Source: Actinomadura graeca (GTDB lineage Bacteria; Actinomycetota; Actinomycetes; Streptosporangiales; Streptosporangiaceae). From it: DNA of 64,000 nt. A model generated the notes under the pieces. It worked only from the letters and a program-made list of their open reading frames with translations, had not been told where the DNA came from and searched no databases. Below, in pieces: positions 18,986 to 26,699 of the stretch (position 1 is its first letter; the number at the start of each line of letters is the position of its first letter). The stretch covers positions 7,316,001 to 7,380,000 of the forward strand of contig NZ_CP059572.1 in assembly GCF_019175365.1 (NCBI RefSeq). The letters run 5' to 3'. The translations under genes and the position numbers were made by a program.

Positions 18986-19335
18986 CCGGTCCAGCCCTGC
19001 GCGACGATCTCCGGTGGCGCGTTGCGCCCGGCCAGGGTCTGTATGCCGTCCAGCGTCGGTTCCGCATCCCGTGGCACGGTCACGTCCACTATCAGGCCCG
19101 CAGCGGTACGAGTGCAGGTCAAGGTCAGAAACGCACAGCACTGCTGTTCCAAAGCGAACAGGTCCCGAATTGCTGCCTCCTTCTCCGCGTCGGCATCGAA
19201 GGTCAGCCGTAGAGACAGCGCTTTCCGCTCGACCGCTGTCAGGGCTTCGGCGAACAGACTCTCGAACCGCGTCAGGCGCTCCACCATGTTGTTCGGCGAC
19301 AGGGTGCACATGATCGGCACCTCGGACTCGGTCAT
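18982..19335 (-). CDS. Small protein with EQQCCAFL motif, partner of MerR regulator
   Basis: A 117-residue soluble protein without an assigned function. It has an opening MCTLSPNNMVERLTRFE and a central vicinal-cysteine motif LEQQCCAFLTLTC, with predicted alpha/beta structure around it. Vicinal Cys plus a third Cys four residues later could bind a thiophilic metal or metalloid. It overlaps the following MerR gene by four bases, making a two-gene operon. A GGAG site precedes the start at 19335. The metal-related role is inferred only from the Cys motif and the partner. Confidence 0.65.
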   Translation of the reverse strand: MTESEVPIMCTLSPNNMVERLTRFESLFAEALTAVERKALSLRLTFDADAEKEAAIRDLFALEQQCCAFLTLTCTRTAAGLIVDVTVPRDAEPTLDGIQTLAGRNAPPEIVAQGWTG

Positions 19336-19500
19336 CTCTCCGCTCCCAGACTGGCCGACCCGCGGCGGCCACACCACGACGGTAAGCCCGTACACAGGTA
19401 CAAGATGCAACCGCCAATGCATGTTTCGGTGGTGCTTCTGTGGCTCGGACGCGCGGCTGTTGGGGCGCGGGCGGGGGCGGGGGCGTGGCATGCTGCAGGG

Positions 19501-20454
19501 GTGTCGGTTGAGGCCATCACCCTGATCGTGGGGGACGAGGAACTGCTGGTGGAGCGGGCGATCGGCGATGTCGTCGCGTCCGTGCGCGCGGAGGACCCGG
19601 AAGCCGAGGTGATCGATCTTTCGCCGGGCGGGCTGGAGCCGGGACGGCTGGCGGAGCTGACGTCGCCCTCGCTGTTCGGTGGCGGGAAGGTCCTCGTGCT
19701 GAGATCGGCGCAGGACCTGGGCAAGGACCTGACCGCCGAGGTGCTCAAGTACGCCAGGACACCGGCGGACGACGTGGTCCTCGTGGCCGCCCACCACGGC
19801 GGCGCCAAGGGGAAGGCCCTCGTGGACGGGTTGACCAAGCTCAAGGCACGCAAGGTCTCGTGCCCGAAGGTCACCAAGATGGGGGAGCGCGTCGACTTCG
19901 TCCGGGCCGAGATCCGCAGGTCGGGCGGGAAGATCTCCCCGGACGCCGCCCGGGGGCTGCTCGACGCCGTCGGCAACGATCTGCGCGAGCTGGCCGCGGC
20001 GTGCAGCCAGCTTGTCGCCGACACCGGCGGCAAGATCGACGATGCGGCCGTCGCGCGGTACTACCGGGGCCGGGCCGAGGTCAGCGGCTTCACGGTGGCG
20101 GACAAGGCCATCGAGGGGCGCCTCGCGGAAGCGCTGGAACAGCTCCGGTGGGCGCTGGCGACCGGCGTGGCGCCGGTGCTGATCGTCAGCGCCCTCGCCC
20201 AGGGGGTGCGGGGTCTCGCGAGGGTCGGAGGCGCGCCCCGCGGCGCGCGTGGTGCGGCGCTCGCCAAGGACCTGGGCATGCCCCCGTGGAAGATAGAACG
20301 CGTCCAGAAACAGCTGCGTGCCTGGTCGGGGGACGGGGTGGCACGCGCGCTGGCCGCCGTCGCCGAAGCCGACGCGCAGGTCAAGGGCGGCGCGGCGGAT
20401 CCCGCGTACGCCTTGGAGAAGACGGTCGCCGACATCGTCGCCGCCCGCGGCTGA
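19501..20454 (+). CDS. holA: DNA polymerase III subunit delta
   Basis: Delta subunit of the clamp loader that opens the sliding clamp, 317 residues from the GTG at 19501. Family features are the opening ITLIVGDEELLVERAI, the SPSLFGGGKVLVLRSAQDL strand-helix and DDVVLVAAHHGG. A C-terminal helical collar follows, with EALEQLRWALATGVAPVLIV and the final ADAQVKGGAADPAYALEKTV. Longer upstream frames are Gly/Ala-rich and not family-like. Its position between comEC and rpsT/lepA matches the actinobacterial order. Confidence 0.94.
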   Translation: MSVEAITLIVGDEELLVERAIGDVVASVRAEDPEAEVIDLSPGGLEPGRLAELTSPSLFGGGKVLVLRSAQDLGKDLTAEVLKYARTPADDVVLVAAHHGGAKGKALVDGLTKLKARKVSCPKVTKMGERVDFVRAEIRRSGGKISPDAARGLLDAVGNDLRELAAACSQLVADTGGKIDDAAVARYYRGRAEVSGFTVADKAIEGRLAEALEQLRWALATGVAPVLIVSALAQGVRGLARVGGAPRGARGAALAKDLGMPPWKIERVQKQLRAWSGDGVARALAAVAEADAQVKGGAADPAYALEKTVADIVAARG

Positions 20455-20505
20455 TTCCTCCTTCCGTCCCTGGGTGGTCTCGGCTGGCGCGTTTGGAGCA
20501 TCTGT

Positions 20506-21369
20506 TCAGGGCCGTCTTCTCAAGGTCGTGCGGATTTCGGACAGCAGGTCGGTGACCAGGGGATCGTCGGCGCGGTCGGGGAGGTGGAGGGCGTAGTACG
20601 GGACCGCGGGGAGGTCGGTGATCTCGCGTTGGACGAGACCCGGTGGCGGGGTGACGCAGCCGTTCACGACCGCGAGGCCGATGCCGAGGGACACGAAGTG
20701 CAGCAGGAGCGGCCAGCCCTCGGCCTCGACGGCGAGGGTCCAGGGGATCTCGGCGGCGCGGAGGGCGCGTTCGAGGGCGATGCGGTGGGGGCCCGCGGGG
20801 GGCGGGACGACCAGGGCGCTGCCCGCCAGGTCCGCGAGGGTCAGTGAGGAGAGGGCGGCCAGCGGGTGGTCCTCCGGCATCACGAGTGTCTGGGGGTAGG
20901 AGGCCAGGAGGACGGCGTCGATGCCGGCGGGGAGCACGTCCAGGACCGCGACGCCCAGGTCGGCGCGGCGGGTGCGGACGGCGGTGAGGGTGTGGGCGCG
21001 GTCGCCGTTGACCAGGTGGATGCCAGGGCGGACGACGTCGCCCAGCAGGTAGAGGTAGGCGCCCTCGCCGGCGGCGAGGGTAGGGGTGCGGGCGGGGGAA
21101 CGGCCGTGGATCTCGGCGAGGAAGGCCGTGACGCGGGCGTCGAGGTCGCGGGCGAAGCGCGCGACCGCCTCACCTTCGGGGGTGAGGACGAGGCGGCGGC
21201 CCTGGCGCAGGTAGAGCGGGTGGCCGAGGGTCTCGGCGAGCCTCTGCACCTTGACGTGCAGGGCGGGCTGGGAGATGTGGAGGGCCTCGGCGGCGCGGGT
21301 GAAGTTGAGGTGGTCGGCGAACACGGCGAACGACGCGAGGGCGTCCGCTGACAGGCGGCCGAGTTCCAT
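20506..21369 (-). CDS. LysR family transcriptional regulator
   Basis: A 287-residue LysR-type regulator. The N-terminal helix-turn-helix spans about residues 10-65 (FAVFADHLNFTRAAEALHIS, then QPALHVKVQRLAETLG). The C-terminal periplasmic-binding-like effector domain follows. It is divergent from a HAD-like gene 70 nt away; LysR regulators often control the divergent neighbour. The shared intergenic region has two ATAGTT elements 19 nt apart, one inside a 10-nt palindrome. The inducer is unknown. Confidence 0.92.
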   Translation of the reverse strand: MELGRLSADALASFAVFADHLNFTRAAEALHISQPALHVKVQRLAETLGHPLYLRQGRRLVLTPEGEAVARFARDLDARVTAFLAEIHGRSPARTPTLAAGEGAYLYLLGDVVRPGIHLVNGDRAHTLTAVRTRRADLGVAVLDVLPAGIDAVLLASYPQTLVMPEDHPLAALSSLTLADLAGSALVVPPPAGPHRIALERALRAAEIPWTLAVEAEGWPLLLHFVSLGIGLAVVNGCVTPPPGLVQREITDLPAVPYYALHLPDRADDPLVTDLLSEIRTTLRRRP

Positions 21370-21376
21370 AGGCGGA

Positions 21377-21405
21377 AACTATAGTTGTCCGGCTTGTTGA
21401 TAGTT
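21377..21405. promoter_or_regulatory. Candidate LysR binding site
   Basis: The palindrome AACTATAGTT (21377-21386) and a second GATAGTT (21399-21405) lie between the divergent LysR and HAD-like genes, immediately upstream of the regulator's ATG. The layout fits LysR autoregulation; the assignment is positional. Confidence 0.4.
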
Positions 21406-21439
21406 CTGCTTTAGGGATGTGGCCCTCATCGTTGGGTGC

Positions 21440-21931
21440 ATGGACGCTGAAGCCCGGCTGGGCATCGATTTCGGTCGCGTCATCCATGGCGGACCGCTCG
21501 CGCCCGGGGACGCCGACACCGTGTTCCTCGGCGGTGACTTCGAGGAGGCGCTCGCCTCGCCGGCGACGGAGGGGATGTGGGACGTCCTGCCGGGGCTGAT
21601 CGAGGCGTTCGGGGGACGGGCCTGGATCATCTCCAAGTGCGGGGAGCGGGTACGGCGGCGCACGCTGGCCTGGCTCGACCACCACGACTTCTACGAGCGG
21701 GCCGGCCTGCCGCGCGGGAACGTCCGGTTCTGCCGGAAGCGCGCCGAGAAGGCGCGGCATTGCGCGGAGCTCGGGATCACGCACATGATCGACGATCGGT
21801 TGGACGTGCACCGGGCCATCGACGGCATCGTCGCGCACCGATACCTGTTCGGGCCGCAGGAGGCGCCCGGAGGGGTGCGGCACGTCCCCGACTGGGCGGC
21901 GGCCGCCGAGATCGGGCTGGACGTCCGCTGA
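21440..21931 (+). CDS. HAD superfamily phosphatase-like protein
   Basis: A 163-residue protein with the order of HAD motifs. The first strand is LGIDFGRVI, where the usual DxD second Asp is replaced. A middle strand ends WIISKCGE, a Lys/Arg-rich RKRAEKARHC follows, and a last acidic motif is THMIDDRLDVH. The atypical DFGRV motif casts doubt on classical phosphatase chemistry. ATG 21440 gives the shortest protein with an intact first strand; a GTG at 21419 is also possible. It is divergent from the LysR gene and may be its target. Confidence 0.6.
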   Translation: MDAEARLGIDFGRVIHGGPLAPGDADTVFLGGDFEEALASPATEGMWDVLPGLIEAFGGRAWIISKCGERVRRRTLAWLDHHDFYERAGLPRGNVRFCRKRAEKARHCAELGITHMIDDRLDVHRAIDGIVAHRYLFGPQEAPGGVRHVPDWAAAAEIGLDVR

Positions 21932-21946
21932 GGCGGGCGGCCAGGG

Positions 21947-22486
21947 TCAGCGGAGGTACTCGGGCGGTACCCGGGCGGTCAGCCAGACGCCGTTGGGGCT
22001 GAGATGGAACAGGTGGCCGTCGGCCGCCATCCGCCCGGACCGGACGGTCAGGACGACGGGCACGCCACGGCGGGCGCCCACGCGGCGCGCCGTGTCGTGG
22101 TCGGGGGAGAGGTGGACGGCGTGGCGGCCCATGGGCCGCAGGCCCTCGCGGCGGATCACGGCGACCGCGCCCTCGGCGGTCCCGTGGTAAAGCAGGTCCG
22201 GTGGCGTGGCCACGGGGAGGTTCAGCTCGACCTCGATCGAGTGGCCCTGGACGGCGCGGATCCTGTCCCCGTCCAGGGCGTAGCGCCGCTTGTCGTTGAC
22301 GGCGACGACGTGCTCCAGTTCCGTCCTGGTGAAGGGGAAGCCGTGGCGCGCGGCGGCGTCGAGCAGCTCGGGGACGTCCGCCCAGCCCGCGGCGTCGAGC
22401 GTGAGGCCGATCCGCTCGGGGCGGTGCCGGAGGTGCTTGGCGAGATACTTGGAGATCTTCACCGTGCGGCGCTCGTCCATGGACAT
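21947..22486 (-). CDS. kptA: RNA 2'-phosphotransferase (Tpt1/KptA)
   Basis: Transfers an internal RNA 2'-phosphate to NAD+, giving ADP-ribose 1''-2''-cyclic phosphate. The 179 residues are family-typical. Motifs are KISKYLAKHLRHRPE at the N-terminus, VAVNDKRRYAL, VQGHS, LYHGT, and AVHLSPDHDTARRVGARRG (given in part). The core Arg-His-Arg-Arg set appears present. Bacteria generally lack the tRNA-splicing pathway that makes the substrate, and no RNA ligase or repair gene is nearby, so the physiological role is open. A strong hairpin separates it from rpsT upstream. Confidence 0.92.
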   Translation of the reverse strand: MSMDERRTVKISKYLAKHLRHRPERIGLTLDAAGWADVPELLDAAARHGFPFTRTELEHVVAVNDKRRYALDGDRIRAVQGHSIEVELNLPVATPPDLLYHGTAEGAVAVIRREGLRPMGRHAVHLSPDHDTARRVGARRGVPVVLTVRSGRMAADGHLFHLSPNGVWLTARVPPEYLR

Positions 22487-22491
22487 GCGTC

Positions 22492-22513
22492 GGGGCCGGC
22501 GCGTGCCGGCCCC
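22492..22513 (-). terminator. Terminator hairpin after rpsT
   Basis: A perfect 9-bp stem, GGGGCCGGC / GCCGGCCCC, with loop GCGT lies 13 nt after the rpsT stop and just before kptA on the same strand. It has no T-tract, as is common in high-GC genomes. Confidence 0.7.
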
Positions 22514-22526
22514 GGGCGTGCGCGTC

Positions 22527-22796
22527 CTACTTGGCCTGCAGGGCGGCGGCCTGCTTGGCGATCGCCGACTTGCGGTTGGCGGCCTGGTTCTTGTGGATGA
22601 CGCCCTTGCTGACGGCCTTGTCCAGCTTGCGGGCGGCGTGACGCTGCGCGGCGGTGGCCTCGTCGACGTTCCCGGCCTCGGCGGCCTCGCGGAACTTGCG
22701 GATCGCCGTCTTCAGCTCGGACTTGACGGCCTTGTTGCGCAGCCGGGCCTTCTCGTTCTGCTTGTTGCGCTTGATCTGGGACTTGATGTTAGCCAC
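22527..22796 (-). CDS. rpsT: 30S ribosomal protein S20
   Basis: Small-subunit protein S20 that binds 16S rRNA. The 89 residues are Lys/Arg/Ala-rich helices: [20 protein letters not shown] at the start and [19 protein letters not shown] near the end, both diagnostic. It starts with GTG at 22796; longer in-frame extensions upstream are implausible. It is divergent from lepA, as is usual in actinobacteria. Confidence 0.97.
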   Translation of the reverse strand: MANIKSQIKRNKQNEKARLRNKAVKSELKTAIRKFREAAEAGNVDEATAAQRHAARKLDKAVSKGVIHKNQAANRKSAIAKQAAALQAK

Positions 22797-22827
22797 GTCG
22801 TAGTGCCTCAGCTTGGTCGCGATCCTC

Positions 22828-22847
22828 GCCTGCCCTCGACGGCAGGC
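22828..22847 (-). promoter_or_regulatory. Leader hairpin upstream of rpsT
   Basis: A 7-bp stem, GCCTGCC / GGCAGGC, with a 6-nt loop lies about 32 nt before the rpsT start. It could be an autoregulatory leader structure; function is not shown. Confidence 0.35.
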
Positions 22848-23029
22848 TCTAATGACAGGTCTGACGGGGGCGGACGGTGCCCCGGGGCACGACGCTACGC
22901 CACACGCAGTCGCACAGCCTACCAACCGCGGGCGCCCGCCCCAAACCGAAAGGTGCACGGAGCATCGCGTCCGGCATGGGACTATGGGAGACGCAGTCGA
23001 TTCCCGAGATTCCCAGTCCACGTCCACCA

Positions 23030-24886
23030 GTGAGTTTCGAACGGACCCCGGTGCCCGCGCCTGACAAGACCGATCCCGCGATCATCCGCAATTTCTGCAT
23101 CATCGCGCACATCGACCATGGCAAGTCGACGCTCGCCGACCGGATGCTCCAGCTGACCGGAGTCGTCGAGGAGCGTCGCATGCGCGCCCAGTACCTCGAC
23201 CGCATGGACATCGAGCGCGAGCGCGGCATCACGATCAAGAGCCAGGCGGTGCGGCTGCCGTGGGCGTCCGAGGGCCGCGACTACGTGCTCAACCTGATCG
23301 ACACCCCCGGGCACGTCGACTTCTCCTACGAGGTGTCGCGGTCGCTGGCGGCGTGCGAGGGCGCGGTCCTGCTGGTGGACGCCGCGCAGGGCATCGAGGC
23401 GCAGACGCTCGCCAACCTCTACCTCGCGCTTGAGGCCGACCTGCACCTGATCCCCGTCCTGAACAAGATCGACCTTCCGGCGGCGCAGCCGGAGAAGTAC
23501 GCCGAGGAACTGGCCGGGATCATCGGCTGCGACCCGTCCGAGGTGCTGCGGGTGTCCGGCAAGACCGGCGAGGGCGTCCGGGAACTGCTCGACAAGATCG
23601 TGCGGGACGTGCCGGCGCCGGTCGGCGACCCGGACGGCCCCGCGCGGGCGCTGATCTTCGACTCGGTGTACGACACCTACCGGGGCGTCGTCACCTACGT
23701 CCGGATCATGGACGGGCACCTGTCGCGGCGCGAGAAGAGCCTGATGATGTCGACGGGCGCCGCCCACGAGACCCTGGAGGTCGGGGTGATCTCGCCGGAG
23801 CCGCTGCCGGCGCAGGGCCTCGGCGTCGGCGAGGTCGGCTACCTGATCACCGGGGTGAAGGACGTCCGGCAGGCGCGGGTGGGCGACACCGTCACCGGCG
23901 CGAACCGCCCGGCGCCCGAGGCGCTCGGCGGGTACCAGGACCCGAAGCCCATGGTGTTCTCCGGGCTGTACCCGATGGACGGCGACCAGTACCCCGAGCT
24001 GCGCGACGCGCTCGACAAGCTGCGGCTGAACGACGCCGCGCTGATCTACGAGCCGGAGACGTCGGCGGCGCTCGGCTTCGGGTTCCGCTGCGGGTTCCTC
24101 GGGCTGCTGCACATGGAGATCGTCCGGGAGCGGCTGGAACGCGAGTTCGGCCTCTCGCTGATCTCGACCGCGCCGAACGTCATCTACCGCGTGGTCATGG
24201 AGGACGGGTCCGAGCACACCGTCACCAACCCCAGCGAGTTCCCCGAGGGCAAGATCGGCGGCGTGCACGAGCCGGTCGTCAAGGCGACACTGCTGTCGCC
24301 CGCCGAGCACATCGGCGCGATCATGGAGCTGTGCCAGGGGCGGCGCGGGGTGCTGCTCGGCATGGACTACCTGTCGGAGGACCGCGTCGAGATCCGTTAC
24401 ACGCTGCCCCTCGCCGAGATCATCTTCGACTTCTTCGACCAGCTGAAGTCCCGGACGCGCGGGTACGCCTCACTCGACTACGAGCCGAGCGGCGAGCAGG
24501 AGGCCGACCTCGTGAAGGTCGACATCCTGCTGCAGGGCGAGTCGGTGGACGCCTTCAGCCAGATCGTCCACCGGGACAAGTCCCGCGAGTACGGGCTGAT
24601 GATGACCGCGAAGCTCAAGGAGCTGATCCCGCGCCAGCAGTACGAGGTGCCGATCCAGGCGGCGATCGGCTCGCGCATCATCGCGCGCGAGAACATCCGC
24701 GCCATCCGCAAGGACGTCCTCGCCAAGTGCTACGGCGGGGACATCTCCCGCAAGCGCAAGCTGCTGGAGAAGCAGAAGGAGGGCAAGAAGCGGATGAAGA
24801 CCATCGGGCGGGTGGACGTCCCGCAGGAGGCCTTCGTCGCGGCGCTGTCCACCGGCGGGGAGTCCACCGACAAGGGCCGGAAGTAA
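23030..24886 (+). CDS. lepA: Elongation factor 4 (LepA)
   Basis: Ribosome-associated GTPase that back-translocates or remodels stalled ribosomes. About 618 residues from GTG 23030. G motifs are AHIDHGKST (G1), a [16 protein letters not shown] switch region, DTPGHVDF (G3) and NKIDLP (G4). The C-terminus has the LepA-specific [20 protein letters not shown] (20 residues) and an ending [13 protein letters not shown]. Start choice is uncertain because neither GTG 23030 nor ATG 22976 has a clear ribosome binding site; 23030 matches the usual length. The stop codon lies in the first unit of a 15-nt tandem array. Confidence 0.96.
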   Translation: MSFERTPVPAPDKTDPAIIRNFCIIAHIDHGKSTLADRMLQLTGVVEERRMRAQYLDRMDIERERGITIKSQAVRLPWASEGRDYVLNLIDTPGHVDFSYEVSRSLAACEGAVLLVDAAQGIEAQTLANLYLALEADLHLIPVLNKIDLPAAQPEKYAEELAGIIGCDPSEVLRVSGKTGEGVRELLDKIVRDVPAPVGDPDGPARALIFDSVYDTYRGVVTYVRIMDGHLSRREKSLMMSTGAAHETLEVGVISPEPLPAQGLGVGEVGYLITGVKDVRQARVGDTVTGANRPAPEALGGYQDPKPMVFSGLYPMDGDQYPELRDALDKLRLNDAALIYEPETSAALGFGFRCGFLGLLHMEIVRERLEREFGLSLISTAPNVIYRVVMEDGSEHTVTNPSEFPEGKIGGVHEPVVKATLLSPAEHIGAIMELCQGRRGVLLGMDYLSEDRVEIRYTLPLAEIIFDFFDQLKSRTRGYASLDYEPSGEQEADLVKVDILLQGESVDAFSQIVHRDKSREYGLMMTAKLKELIPRQQYEVPIQAAIGSRIIARENIRAIRKDVLAKCYGGDISRKRKLLEKQKEGKKRMKTIGRVDVPQEAFVAALSTGGESTDKGRK

Positions 24887-24964
24887 CGGGGCCGGAAGTA
24901 ACTGGGCCGGAAGTAACTGGGCCGGAAGTAACTGGGCCGGACGTGGCTGGGGCGTAAGTAATCC
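24875..24964. repeat. 15-nt tandem array containing the lepA stop codon
   Basis: Six units of GGCCGGAAGTAACTG run from 24875; the first four are nearly identical and the last two degenerate. The first unit encodes the last codons of lepA and its stop (Gly-Arg-Lys-TAA). Because 15 is a multiple of three, the same in-frame Gly-Arg-Lys-stop recurs in the following copies. Confidence 0.9.
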
Positions 24965-25020
24965 GGCGGGCTTGCCCGAACCGGTGGTGACGTTGCGTCC
25001 GCACGTGGACACTGGGTGTC

Positions 25021-25986
25021 GTGAGCCACACGTTGCTGCACCAGTTTCTCGTCTCGGACCTGGTGGTACCCGTCGGCCTGGCGCAGGAGCCCGGACATGA
25101 GTGCCTGACGGGGTTCGGAGCGCATCTCGCCGGCGGCACCTTCCTGCGTCCCGACCTGATGGTGTTCCCCAGGGAGCGGGCGGAGGGCGGCCCCCGTCAC
25201 GTCACGGGCGCTCCGGCTCTGGCCATCGAGGTCGTGTCCCCGGCGTCGCGCGAGGCCGACCTGCTCGCCAAGCGGGACCTGTACGCCCGGTCCGGAGTGC
25301 CGGCGTACTGGGTGGTGGACACCGGCGGCGGCGAGCCGGAGGTGGTCGTCCACGAGTCCCCGGGCGAGGGACGGTACGCCGCGCGGGAACGGGTGCCGTG
25401 GGGCGCGTCCCTCCGGCTGTCCCGGCCGTTCGGCATCGTGCTCACGCCCGAGGAGATCTTCCGGCCGCCCCGCCGGGCCGTCCCGATGAGGAGAGCCGCC
25501 ATGCCCGATCTGCCCGCCGACGATGCCGCCGGTCCCGGCATGCCGTACCCCGAGGAACCGATCCGGTTCGACGTCTTCCGCGGCCGCTGGCCGACGGGGG
25601 CGGAGAAGGTCGAGCTCTGGGAGGGCTGCCCGGTGTTCTACGGCGAGTGGGACGAGCGGGACGTGGAGATCGCCCAGCGCGCCTACCCGGGCCGCGTCGT
25701 CAGGCTGGACCAGCCGCCGGGTGAGCCCGGCACGATGACGGTCCTCCCCGCCCCCGCGAGCAAGCCGGAGTCCGATGCCGCATCCCGGGCCGCGTCCGAG
25801 AACGGCGCTGGGGTCACCGGCAACGCGCTGCCCAAGAGCGAGGAGAGGTCCGGGAGCGATGCCGCGCGCGGTGCCGACGGACCGCCCGGTGCGGGGGAGC
25901 CGTTCGAATCCGGCATCGTCCGCGTGATCAGGCCGAGGCCCGCCGCCGACGCCGCACCACCGGCGCCCGAGGCCGCGGACGGCTGA
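25021..25986 (+). CDS. Uma2-family (DUF820) endonuclease-like protein, atypical
   Basis: A 321-residue protein. Residues about 45-150 match the Uma2/DUF820 PD-(D/E)XK-like core: RPDLMVFPRE, then LAIEVVSPASREADLLAKRD, and VPAYWVVDTGG. The usual N-terminal part with the ELIDGE-type acidic motif is missing. Oddly, a segment after the core (PTGAEKVELWEGCPVFYGEW) looks like that missing type of element. It is followed by DERDVEIAQRAYPGRVV and then a low-complexity tail. It may therefore be a truncated or permuted Uma2 protein. Start GTG 25021 follows an in-frame stop at 24988. Function is unknown; catalysis is doubtful. Confidence 0.6.
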   Translation: MSHTLLHQFLVSDLVVPVGLAQEPGHECLTGFGAHLAGGTFLRPDLMVFPRERAEGGPRHVTGAPALAIEVVSPASREADLLAKRDLYARSGVPAYWVVDTGGGEPEVVVHESPGEGRYAARERVPWGASLRLSRPFGIVLTPEEIFRPPRRAVPMRRAAMPDLPADDAAGPGMPYPEEPIRFDVFRGRWPTGAEKVELWEGCPVFYGEWDERDVEIAQRAYPGRVVRLDQPPGEPGTMTVLPAPASKPESDAASRAASENGAGVTGNALPKSEERSGSDAARGADGPPGAGEPFESGIVRVIRPRPAADAAPPAPEAADG

Positions 25987-25997
25987 CACGCGAGCGG

Positions 25998-26549
25998 CTA
26001 CTTGAGGATGGGCCAGGCCACCACGGTCGGCACCTTGCGGAACTCGCCGCGGTTGGCCGCCCTCGCCGCGTAGACGAGGAAGAACATCACGACGCCCGTG
26101 AACAGCAGCGGCGCCCAGATGAGCACCTCCACCGCCAGCGACAGCAGCCCGCAGACGAACCAGACGGCGATGGCCGCGATGCCCATGTTCAGCCCCTGCG
26201 CCGCGTGCCGCCGGACGAAAGGCGACCGCCCCTTGGCGAAGAACACGATCGCCGGTGCTATCGCGCCGACCAGGAACTGGCCCACGTAGGCCATGAGCGA
26301 CCACGTCTTGTCGTCATCGCTGACCGGGCCGAAGTGCCCCGGCATCTGCGACGTGCCCGGAGCATGCGGCCCGCCCTGGTGCGGCTGCTGCCACGCCGCT
26401 CCCTGAGGCGGCTGCTGCCAAGCCGAACCGGCTTGCTGCTGCGGCTGCTGCCACTGGGAACCTTGCTGGGGTTGCTGCTGCCACGGGGATTGCTGCTGCC
26501 ATTCGGGCTGCTGTCCCTGGCCGGGCTGCGGAGGAGGCCCGTAGGCCAT
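25998..26549 (-). CDS. DUF4870 domain membrane protein with Gln-rich N-terminus
   Basis: A 183-residue protein in two parts. Residues 1-75 are a Gln/Pro/Trp-rich disordered tail with recurring WQQP units. Residues about 85-180 form the DUF4870 domain, a membrane domain with three hydrophobic segments (LMAYVGQFLVGAIAPAIVFF; MGIAAIAVWFVCGLLSLAVE; a third near the end). It has the typical RHAAQGLN loop and ends near RGEFRKVPTVVAWPI. A paralogue with a different low-complexity tail lies at 31556-32341. Function is unknown. GAGGACA precedes the start. Confidence 0.8.
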   Translation of the reverse strand: MAYGPPPQPGQGQQPEWQQQSPWQQQPQQGSQWQQPQQQAGSAWQQPPQGAAWQQPHQGGPHAPGTSQMPGHFGPVSDDDKTWSLMAYVGQFLVGAIAPAIVFFAKGRSPFVRRHAAQGLNMGIAAIAVWFVCGLLSLAVEVLIWAPLLFTGVVMFFLVYAARAANRGEFRKVPTVVAWPILK

Positions 26550-26699
26550 GGCGCGTGTCCTCTCCGGGTTCACTGAACGACGCTGTTGGCGAAGTCTACG
26601 ACCTGTACGACTCCTAGGACGCACCGCGAGTTCACCCGGGTTCCGCCGTTCGCCGGCCCGTGACCGGTTCGTGTCACGGGCCGGGCGGTGCGCGGCGGA

